This document shows, piece after piece, positions 1 to 5,247 of a stretch of 5,247 bases of DNA (positions within the stretch are counted from its first letter, which is position 1; the number at the start of each line of letters is the position of its first letter). Origin of the DNA: Deltaproteobacteria bacterium. Its GTDB lineage: Bacteria; Myxococcota_A; UBA9160; SZUA-336. The translations under genes and the position numbers were made by a program. The DNA lies in NCBI GenBank assembly GCA_030624945.1, contig JAUXJB010000138.1:1-5247 (forward strand), in the 5' to 3' direction. The notes under the pieces are model-generated. The model saw only the letters and a program-made list of their open reading frames with translations, ran no database searches and was not told the DNA's origin.

Positions 1-1429
1 AGAGGTTGTCCTGAGAGATCGAGCCGTTCACGAGGAAGCCGTCGGTCGAGCCGACTCCCGCGCCGAAGCTGAAGCTCCCCGTGGGTCGCTCGACCACCTC
101 GACCGCGAGTGCGAGCCGCCGCGGGGTGTCGAGCTGCCGTGCGTCGATCGTCACCTCCTCGAAGAAACCGAGCCGGCGGACACGCGCCTCGCTGCGCCTC
201 ACCGCCTCGGCCGAGTAGAGCTCGCCCTCGGAGATGCCGAGCTCGCGCCGCACGACCTGGTCCCGCGTGCGGGTGTTGCCGCGAACCTCGATGCGATCGA
301 TGAAGAAGAGATTCCCCTTCTCCACCTCGAACGTGGATGCGACCGTCAGCGCGTCGGGATCCACGTCGGTTCGCGGGCTGATCCTGGCGTCGAAGAAACC
401 GCGATCGGCGTAATAGGCGCGCAGCCGCTCGACGTCATCGGACAAGACGCTGCGACTGAACACCTCACCTTGCTCGGTCTCCACCAGACCGACCAGGAGC
501 TCGAGATCCATCGTCTCATCGCCGAGCACGTCGATCGTACCGTTGCGGAACTGCGGCCCCTCGCGGACCTGGACGGTCACGTACAGGTCGTCGTCCTCGA
601 CGCGCACCTCGGGATCGTCCAGGGATACCCGGATGAAACCACGGTCCATGTACAGCCGCGTGACCTTGTCGAGGTCTTGATAGAAGATGGGCTCCGCGTA
701 GAGACCCGACTTGTCCCAGAAGTGGCTGATGGGAGACATCCACCAGCTCCACTGCTTGGTCTGCATCACGCGCCGCAGGTCGCCATCGTCCAGAGACTCG
801 TTGCCCACGAAGTCGATCTCGCGCAACCTCACCTTCGCGCCCTCGGTGATCTCGAAGTTCACCGACACCGAGCCCTCGGCGAGCTCCTCGATCTGGTAGG
901 CGACCGACGCGAGGTAGTAGCCCTTGCTCTGGTAGAGACCCTCGATCCGCGCCCTGTTCTCGATCAGGAGCGGGTAATCGATCGTGGACCCGACCGTGAG
1001 TGTCAGCTGGTCCTGGAGATCCTCACTGTCGATGTTCTCGTTGCCTATCACCGTCACCCGGCGGATGATCGGCTGTTCCACCACGGAGTAGGTGAGCACC
1101 TGGCCTCCCGGGACGCGCCTCGCCGAGACGCGGATGTCGCGAAAGAAGCCGAGGTCGTAGATCCGCCGCACATCCTCCGCGATGCGCGCGCGCGTCACGG
1201 GCACGCCCAGCTCGGTGACGAGCACCGCGCGAATGGCATTCGCGTCGATCCGGCGACTCCCGTCGATCTCGATCCCGCGAACGACGACTCCCTGGACGGG
1301 CTCGCTCGCGGCCCCGCCCCGCTCCTGGGCGCCCGCGGGAAGCCCGGCGAGCAGCGCGACGGCGCACGCCAGGAGGCCGCCCGCCGTACGTAACCTACGA
1401 ATAATACTGAGGATTTTCTGACCGTTCAT
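1..1429 (-). CDS. bamA: Outer membrane protein assembly factor BamA (3' end beyond window)
   Basis: Core of the Bam complex, which inserts beta-barrel proteins into the outer membrane. The first 476 codons are visible, and the rest of the barrel lies past the left edge. A Sec signal peptide is clear: MNGQKILSIIRRLR, a hydrophobic core, then PAGA|QE with cleavage predicted after residue 34. Five POTRA domains follow, near 48-119, 120-197, 198-291, 292-370 and 371-447. Each has an R-I/V-x-V/F-x-G-N-like opening (VTVIGNENI, IDFVGNESL, IEVRGNTRT) and a Y-x-x-x-G-F/Y helix end (YDLGFFRDI, YQSKGYY, YMDRGF, YYADRGFFDA). The barrel begins at about 448 with TGSFSFGAGVGSTDGF, standard for BamA. Five POTRAs and lolD proximity favour BamA over TamA or two-partner transporters. 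The ATG was chosen because the signal peptide starts there. An in-frame GTG at 1501 would add 24 polar residues ahead of it. The only Shine-Dalgarno-like sequence (GAGGG) is unusually close, 2 bases before the ATG. Confidence 0.96.
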   Translation of the reverse strand, partial: MNGQKILSIIRRLRTAGGLLACAVALLAGLPAGAQERGGAASEPVQGVVVRGIEIDGSRRIDANAIRAVLVTELGVPVTRARIAEDVRRIYDLGFFRDIRVSARRVPGGQVLTYSVVEQPIIRRVTVIGNENIDSEDLQDQLTLTVGSTIDYPLLIENRARIEGLYQSKGYYLASVAYQIEELAEGSVSVNFEITEGAKVRLREIDFVGNESLDDGDLRRVMQTKQWSWWMSPISHFWDKSGLYAEPIFYQDLDKVTRLYMDRGFIRVSLDDPEVRVEDDDLYVTVQVREGPQFRNGTIDVLGDETMDLELLVGLVETEQGEVFSRSVLSDDVERLRAYYADRGFFDARISPRTDVDPDALTVASTFEVEKGNLFFIDRIEVRGNTRTRDQVVRRELGISEGELYSAEAVRRSEARVRRLGFFEEVTIDARQLDTPRRLALAVEVVERPTGSFSFGAGVGSTDGFLVNGSISQDNL

Positions 1430-1555
1430 ATCCCTCGATCCCGACTCGCGGCCACCGGAAAAACCGAGTTTCGCGGGGGCCCGGCGCTCGTGGCTGTCCA
1501 CTGAACGCGAACCTTACCCCGGCGGCGACTCCGGGGTCTACGGCCTTCCGCACCC
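1430..1555 (-). other. 126-base gap between lolD and bamA
   Basis: This is the only intergenic space in the window. It is in phase with both neighbours (42 codons) but closed by in-frame TAG and TAA stops shortly after the lolD stop, so the two genes cannot be fused by readthrough of one stop. It holds a short GC hairpin near the lolD end and a weak GAGGG just before the bamA start. I see no convincing -10/-35 pair or sigma-E-like promoter. A bamA-specific promoter here is possible but not shown by the sequence. Confidence 0.6.
1516..1537 (-). other. Short GC-rich hairpin after lolD
   Basis: ACCCCGG and CCGGGGT form a perfect 7-base-pair stem with an 8-base loop, 18 bases after the lolD stop. 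No T-run follows on the minus strand (the next bases are AAGGTT), so it is not a standard intrinsic terminator. It could slow RNA decay or partly attenuate transcription into bamA, or be a chance result of high GC. Confidence 0.35.
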
Positions 1556-2227
1556 TCAGGATTCCACCCGGCCCTCGACCAGGGTGCACCTCTTGGCCAG
1601 GCGGGTCGCCAGCCTCTCGTTGTGCGTCACCAGGACGAGGGCGGTCTCGAGCTCGGCGTTGAGCTTGAGAAACAGGTCCTCCACGTCCTGCGCGGTGTGT
1701 GGATCCAGGTTCCCCGTGGGCTCGTCCGCCAGGATCACGGGTGGCTCAAGCACCAGCGAGCGCGCGACCGACACCCTCTGCCGCTCCCCTCCCGAGAGCT
1801 TGCCCGGAATGTGCCGGAGTCGATCGCCGAGCCCCACGGCATCGAGCATCTCCCGCGCTCGTGCGCGCGCCCGCCGCTTGCTCCAGCCGGCCAGCAGGCA
1901 GGGCATCATCACGTTCTCCTCCGCGTCGAACTCCGGCAGCAGGTGATGCAGCTGGAACACGAACCCCAGCGTCTGATTTCGAAAGCGCGCGAGCTCCGGG
2001 CCCGGGAGTTTGTAGATGTCGACGCCGTCGTAGAGCACGCGCCCTCCGCTCGGTCGCTCGAGGCCGCCCAGAATGTGCAGAAGTGTCGACTTGCCCGCAC
2101 CGGACACTCCGAGCACGGCCAGCGAGTCACCGGGAGCGATGCGCAGATCGATCCCGTTCAGGATCTCGAGCGTCTCGCCGCCGAGCTGGAAGCGCTTCGC
2201 CACCCCCTCGGCGCAGAGCTCATTCAT
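1556..2227 (-). CDS. lolD: Lipoprotein-releasing system ATP-binding protein LolD
   Basis: Cytoplasmic ATPase that powers release of outer-membrane-destined lipoproteins by the neighbouring permease. At 223 residues it is the usual length (E. coli LolD about 233). All ABC motifs are present and intact: Walker A GVSGAGKST at 40-48, Q-loop Gln92 in FVFQLHHLLPEF, signature LSGGERQRV at 144-152, Walker B VILADE at 164-169, D-loop NLD at 173-175 and H-loop His202 in LVTHNE. The wording FQLHHLLPEFDAEENV and DEPTGNLD is typical of the LolD/MacB/FtsE branch. MacB and FtsE are unlikely because the adjacent permease is a LolC/E type. The ATG start overlaps the permease stop by 8 bases and has a GGAGG 9 bases upstream, so the start is well supported. 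The product ends in LVEGRVES, followed by TGA. Confidence 0.96.
   Translation of the reverse strand: MNELCAEGVAKRFQLGGETLEILNGIDLRIAPGDSLAVLGVSGAGKSTLLHILGGLERPSGGRVLYDGVDIYKLPGPELARFRNQTLGFVFQLHHLLPEFDAEENVMMPCLLAGWSKRRARARAREMLDAVGLGDRLRHIPGKLSGGERQRVSVARSLVLEPPVILADEPTGNLDPHTAQDVEDLFLKLNAELETALVLVTHNERLATRLAKRCTLVEGRVES
2220..2227 (-). promoter_or_regulatory. Permease/lolD stop-start overlap ATGAATGA
   Basis: The lolD ATG (2227-2225) and the permease TGA (2222-2220) share the 8-base string ATGAATGA, in the same arrangement as the previous junction. Coupled translation would help keep permease and ATPase in fixed ratio (inference). Confidence 0.8.
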
Positions 2228-3977
2228 ATCGGAGCGCCTCCGCGGGATCGAGGCGCGCGGCTTGCCAGGATGGCAGCAGCGTCGAGCCCACCGAGAGGAC
2301 CATCGCGATCAGCGCGATGATCGCGAGCTGCCCTGGAACGATGTCGTAGGGCAGTCCCTGCAACTGGTACACGTTCGCAGGTAGCAGGTCCAAGCCGATC
2401 GTTCGCTCGATTACCGCCTGGATCCATTCCAGGTTCCAGGTGATCACCAGTCCCATGCCCAGGCCCGCCGCCAGACCGACCAGGCCGATCAAGATGCCCT
2501 CGAGTGCGAAGACGCGCAGCACAGTATCGTCATCGGCACCCATCGCTTTGAGGATCGCAATGTCCCGCGACTTCTCCATGATCATCATGATCAACGTCGC
2601 AATGATGATGAATCCCGCCACCACCATGATGAACGAGAGCAAGACGAACATCATCACGCGCTCGGTCTTCAAGGCCTGGAAGAAGGATGGGTAGAAGTCC
2701 TTCCAGTCTCGTACGAAGTAGAGGCCACCGAGCAGAGCTTCTATCCGCTCGCCGACGGCAAAAGAGCGGTATGGATCTGCGCTGCGGACCTCGACCCCGC
2801 TCGCGACGTCGTCGAGCCGCATGAACTTCTGGACCGCATCGAGACGAGCGTACATCAGCCCGTCATCGAACTGGTAGAACTGGGTGCGGAAGAATCCCGC
2901 GACGCGGAAGCGCTCCATGCGCGGCGCGGGACCCAGCGGAGTGGGAGGCCCGCCCAGCGGCGAGATCAACACGACCGGAACGCCGATCTGCAAGAAGAAG
3001 CGGTCCGCCAGCTGAGCACCCACGATGACGCCCGGCAGCGCGGCGTCTCCTTCGGCTCCCGGTTCGACGCCCAGATCTTCGATGGACCCGGCGACCATGT
3101 CCTCGGGCAGCTGCGTCGCTTCCCCTATCGTGGACGGGTCGATGCCCTTCAGCGTGACGGGTTGGATTCGCCCGTCCTCCCCCCGCAGGATCACTTCGGT
3201 TGCGAGAAACGGCGTGGCGCCGAGCACGTCCTGCACCCTCAGGATGCGCTGGCGCAGGTCTTCGTAATTCGGGTACTCGCCCAGGTGGGAATGTACGACC
3301 ATGTGCGCCTGCGAACCGATGATCTTCTCCTCCCACATGCGGGAGAAACCGTTCATCACGGAGATCACCACGGTGATGACCGCGACACCGAGTGCAACTC
3401 CGAGAATGCAGATCACCGAGATGATCGAGATGAATGTCTGACGGCGCTTCGCGACGAGGTAGCGCACCGTCAAGAACCACTCGACGGGACGGGCCCTCCG
3501 ATGGAGAACCAGACCGCCGAGGACGAGCGGCCAGAGGCCGAGCGCAACCACGCGTACGAGAGTATTGGCCACGCCGAACCCGATCTCGCCAAGAGATACG
3601 AGGCCCGGAGCGGCGAGCGAGGCCAGAAACAGCGCGGCGCAGGCCGTGAGTAGGATCAGGCTCCCGCGGATCACCCAACGGTGACACCGCTTCCAGCGAA
3701 CCAAGCCGTAGAAGATCCCCGTCAACGGGAGCTGGAGCGCGGGCAAGACCCACAGGGGTTCGAGCTCGAGCAGCGCGGCAGCTCCCGCCATGACCGCGGT
3801 CCCGAGCAGCGCAGCTATCGCGGCCGGGCGCGGCGCTTCCACAAAGCGCAGGAACTGTCCGAGCACCAGGGCCGCGGAGCAGGAAAAGAATCCGAACAGG
3901 GCCAAGAAGCCCAGCGCGATGAGCGCCACCATTCCGGCGGATGCGAATCCCAAGAGCGCCGCCACGCTCTCAATCAT
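2220..3977 (-). CDS. Lipoprotein-releasing ABC permease, LolC/LolE family, with N-terminal membrane extension
   Basis: Inner-membrane permease of the Lol system, which with LolD extracts mature lipoproteins and passes them to LolA. It has 585 residues, against about 400-415 for E. coli LolC or LolE. Residues 1-163 are an added hydrophobic region with about five likely membrane segments (near 7-40, 52-70, 74-92, 101-123, 134-158). The normal family start follows at 164-180 (PVEWFLTVRYLVAKRRQ), then TM 182-207 ending in ISVMNGF. A periplasmic domain spans about 208-440, then come TM segments near 441-467, 490-513 and 549-569. The cytoplasmic coupling segment EKSRDIAILKAMGA (468-481) and C-terminal LPSWQAARLDPAEALRYE are typical. 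The segment 344-356 (PPTPLGPAPRMER) resembles the LolC Hook. The start codon lies inside the lysS stop overlap and has no clear Shine-Dalgarno, which suggests coupling. No ATG start exists near residue 164; a GTG at residue 143 is possible but unattractive. No second permease gene is visible, so a homodimer is likely. Symbol left blank because LolC, LolE and LolF cannot be separated safely. Confidence 0.94.
   Translation of the reverse strand: MIESVAALLGFASAGMVALIALGFLALFGFFSCSAALVLGQFLRFVEAPRPAAIAALLGTAVMAGAAALLELEPLWVLPALQLPLTGIFYGLVRWKRCHRWVIRGSLILLTACAALFLASLAAPGLVSLGEIGFGVANTLVRVVALGLWPLVLGGLVLHRRARPVEWFLTVRYLVAKRRQTFISIISVICILGVALGVAVITVVISVMNGFSRMWEEKIIGSQAHMVVHSHLGEYPNYEDLRQRILRVQDVLGATPFLATEVILRGEDGRIQPVTLKGIDPSTIGEATQLPEDMVAGSIEDLGVEPGAEGDAALPGVIVGAQLADRFFLQIGVPVVLISPLGGPPTPLGPAPRMERFRVAGFFRTQFYQFDDGLMYARLDAVQKFMRLDDVASGVEVRSADPYRSFAVGERIEALLGGLYFVRDWKDFYPSFFQALKTERVMMFVLLSFIMVVAGFIIIATLIMMIMEKSRDIAILKAMGADDDTVLRVFALEGILIGLVGLAAGLGMGLVITWNLEWIQAVIERTIGLDLLPANVYQLQGLPYDIVPGQLAIIALIAMVLSVGSTLLPSWQAARLDPAEALRYE
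2237..2241 (-). promoter_or_regulatory. Shine-Dalgarno of lolD
   Basis: GGAGG on the minus strand, 9 bases before the lolD ATG and inside the last codons of the permease gene. It supports the chosen lolD start and indicates that lolD can also recruit ribosomes itself. Confidence 0.65.
2910..2948 (-). other. LolC-type Hook motif in the periplasmic domain (residues 344-356)
   Basis: The segment PPTPLGPAPRMER, followed by FRVAGFF, aligns by eye with the E. coli LolC segment of the form TPMGRIPSQR-LF, which forms the beta-hairpin Hook that recruits LolA. The Thr-Pro, the following Gly, the second Pro and the Arg before the Phe are kept. From family knowledge, the Hook belongs to LolC and not LolE, and is also kept in single-permease (LolF) systems. 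The match was made from memory, not by computed alignment. Confidence 0.6.
3489..3977 (-). other. N-terminal multi-TM extension of the Lol permease (residues 1-163)
   Basis: This part of the permease gene encodes a stretch rich in Leu, Ala, Gly, Val and Phe, with about five hydrophobic runs separated by short charged loops (RFVEAPRP at 44-51, RWKRCHR at 94-100, HRRARP at 159-164). It is in frame with the core, with no stop or frameshift between them. It resembles no named domain that I recognise. E. coli LolC and LolE start almost directly at the segment equivalent to residue 164 here. An odd number of added helices would leave the extension's own N-terminus outside; an even number would put it in the cytoplasm. 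The count is by eye and could be four to six. Confidence 0.7.
3970..3977 (-). promoter_or_regulatory. lysS/permease stop-start overlap ATGATTGA
   Basis: The permease ATG (3977-3975) lies upstream of, and overlaps, the lysS TGA stop (3972-3970) within the 8-base string ATGATTGA. The bases just before it (CCAAGAG) contain no convincing Shine-Dalgarno. Permease translation therefore probably depends on ribosomes finishing lysS (inference). Confidence 0.8.
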
Positions 3978-5247
3978 CTCTTGGACGCAGGTGGGGAAAG
4001 ATCTTCACCTCGCGCAGGTGCGAGGCGCCGGTCACGATCATCGTCAAGCGGCCGATCCCCAGGCCCAGGCCCCCGGTCGGGGGCATGCCGTACTCGAGGG
4101 CGCGCAGAAATTCCTCGTCGATGGGGTGTGCCTCCGCGTCCCCCAGCCGACCGGCCTCGGCCTGGGCGAGGAATCGCTCCCGCTGATCGTCGGGATCGTT
4201 GAGCTCCGAGAAGGCGTTCGCGATCTCCATGCCGCCGATGAACGCCTCGAAGCGCTCCACGAGCTGCGGATTCTCTGCGGACTTCTTGGCGAGCGGCGAG
4301 AGATCCAGCGGGTAGTCCACGACGAAGCAGGGCTGTACCAGCGTCGGCTCCACGGCCTTCGAGAACACATCATCGACCAGCAGCGCCCAGCTCGGCACGT
4401 CCCCGGGTTCGACGCCCTCCACCCCGGCTTCGTCCGTCGCTGCGCGCAAGCTCTCCAGATCCGCCGCGAGCTCGATGTTGATCCCCGTGTTCTCTTCGAT
4501 GAGCTCGGCCATCGAGCGCCTCGGCCAGGGCGGCGCCAACTCGATCGTCTCGCCATCCCGCTCCACCTGCGTGCCTCCCAGCACCCGCGTGGCGGTCTCC
4601 GACACCAGTGCCTCCATCAGATCCATCATGTCGCGGTAGTCCGCGTACGCCTGGTACACCTCGAGCATCGAGAACTCGGGATTGTGCTTCTTCGAGACGC
4701 CCTCGTTTCGAAAGTCGCGCCCGATCTCGTAGACGCGGTCGAGGCCCCCGATAATCAATCGCTTGAGATAGAGCTCGAAAGAGATGCGCAGGTAGAGGTT
4801 CTGACCGTAGGCGTGGTGGGTGGTTGTGAAGGGCCGCGCGTGGGCGCCGCCGTAGATCGGCTGGAGGATCGGCGTCTCGACCTCGAGGTAGCCCCGCTCG
4901 TTCAGAAGGTCCCGAAGCGAGGCGACCACGCGACTGCGCGTCACCGCGAGCTCGCGCGACTGGGGATTGACCAGCAGATCGAGATACCTCTGGCGGTAGC
5001 GCGTCTCCACGTCGTGTAGACCCGCCCACTTGTCTGGCAGCGGCCGATAGGCCTTGGAGAGAAAGCCAAAATCGCTGACGTCGACGGAGAGCTCGCCCTT
5101 CTTGGTCCGGATCAGCACTCCTCTTGCCCACATGAAGTCCCCGGTCTCGTAGAGCTTGAACTCGTCGTACCGCTCCGGACCGACCTGATCGCGCTTCAGC
5201 CAGATCTGCAGCCGCGCCCCGTCTCCCTGCAAGGTGACAAACGCAGC
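3970..5247 (-). CDS. lysS: Lysyl-tRNA synthetase, class II (5' end beyond window)
   Basis: Charges tRNA-Lys with lysine using ATP, in the cytoplasm. The reading frame is open to the window edge: 425 residues plus a TGA stop are visible, and by comparison with E. coli LysS (about 505) roughly 70-80 N-terminal residues are missing. The TTG at 5232 is not the start, because the codons before it read AAFVT and continue into LQ, matching the conserved ASFVTLQ of the N-terminal OB-fold anticodon-binding domain. In visible numbering, the OB-fold end runs to about residue 65, followed by RPLPDKW and the RYRQRYLDLL linker. Motif 1 lies near 118-140 (EVETPILQPIYGGAHARPF), and motif 2 at 172-198 contains FRNEG and HNPEFSMLEVY. 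Lysine-site residues N344, F346 and E348 lie in ANAFSELND. Motif 3 is near 392-404 and keeps Arg400, but residue 399 is Gly where family members usually have Asp. The stop overlaps the next gene by 8 bases. Identity is certain; EpmA-like paralogues are excluded by the OB-fold remnant. Confidence 0.97.
   Translation of the reverse strand, partial: AAFVTLQGDGARLQIWLKRDQVGPERYDEFKLYETGDFMWARGVLIRTKKGELSVDVSDFGFLSKAYRPLPDKWAGLHDVETRYRQRYLDLLVNPQSRELAVTRSRVVASLRDLLNERGYLEVETPILQPIYGGAHARPFTTTHHAYGQNLYLRISFELYLKRLIIGGLDRVYEIGRDFRNEGVSKKHNPEFSMLEVYQAYADYRDMMDLMEALVSETATRVLGGTQVERDGETIELAPPWPRRSMAELIEENTGINIELAADLESLRAATDEAGVEGVEPGDVPSWALLVDDVFSKAVEPTLVQPCFVVDYPLDLSPLAKKSAENPQLVERFEAFIGGMEIANAFSELNDPDDQRERFLAQAEAGRLGDAEAHPIDEEFLRALEYGMPPTGGLGLGIGRLTMIVTGASHLREVKIFPHLRPRDD

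Noticed and set aside
1364..1375. Lipobox-like LLAC in the BamA signal peptide (residues 19-22)
   Set aside because: Cys22 sits in the middle of the hydrophobic core, with more hydrophobic residues and a clear signal peptidase I site (AGA|QE) after it. BamA is not a lipoprotein.
470..1393. 307-codon open frame on the plus strand opposite bamA
   Set aside because: It is antisense to unbroken BamA POTRA coding sequence. It has no recognisable motif, and GC-rich codon bias explains the lack of stops.
1440..1480. Sigma-E-type promoter before bamA (GAAACT on the minus strand)
   Set aside because: No TCTGA-like -10 element occurs at proper spacing, so the resemblance of the first half alone is not enough.
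1499..1501. GTG as an earlier bamA start
   Set aside because: It would put 24 polar residues in front of a well-formed Sec signal peptide. It has only a weak AAGG about 10 bases upstream.
1516..1537. Intrinsic terminator between lolD and bamA
   Set aside because: The stem is real but no T-run follows on either strand, so it does not meet the usual form.
2571..2645. Repetitive ATGATCATCATGAT-like sequence
   Set aside because: It arises from Ile and Met codons in the membrane helix near permease residues 450-467. It is imperfect and shows no repeat unit of its own.
3790..5019. 409-codon open frame on the plus strand opposite lysS and the permease start
   Set aside because: It lies antisense to clearly conserved lysS codons. 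Its translation is a mirror of that composition (many His, Arg, Leu, Val, Asp) with no recognisable domain.
5230..5232. TTG as the start of lysS
   Set aside because: The frame continues upstream to the window edge and encodes the conserved FVTL part of the OB-fold, so this TTG is an internal Leu codon.

Overview
The window carries four tightly packed genes, all on the minus strand, so transcription runs from high to low coordinates: lysS (lysyl-tRNA synthetase, 5' end beyond the right edge), a LolC/LolE-family permease, lolD (its ATPase), and bamA (3' end beyond the left edge). No mobile element, RNA gene, CRISPR array or plus-strand gene can be supported. The DNA is GC-rich, and long open frames on the opposite strand are by-products of that composition.

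The organism is a Gram-negative (diderm) bacterium, because it has lipoprotein-sorting and outer-membrane-protein assembly genes. From general knowledge, lysS followed by one lolC/E permease, lolD and bamA, usually with ompH/skp, lpxD, fabZ and lpxA further on, is typical of the former Deltaproteobacteria (Desulfobacterota, Myxococcota and relatives). I infer that broad group but cannot name a genus.

Layout: 5247-3970 lysS; 3977-2220 permease; 2227-1556 lolD; 1555-1430 a 126-base gap with a short GC hairpin; 1429-1 bamA. The first two junctions are 8-base overlaps of the same form (ATGATTGA and ATGAATGA), which suggests translational coupling. The gap before bamA is the only place in the window for separate control.

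How the genes work together: the permease and LolD form the inner-membrane ABC complex that extracts lipoproteins and passes them to the periplasmic carrier LolA. Some of those lipoproteins are partners of BamA, which inserts beta-barrel proteins into the outer membrane. LysS is a housekeeping enzyme that shares the transcript.

The region is mostly ordinary conserved core. The main oddity is an N-terminal extension of about 165 residues on the permease, with about five predicted membrane segments before the normal LolC/E start. Secondary points are a LolC-type Hook motif in the only permease gene, and a Gly in place of the usual acidic residue in LysS motif 3.
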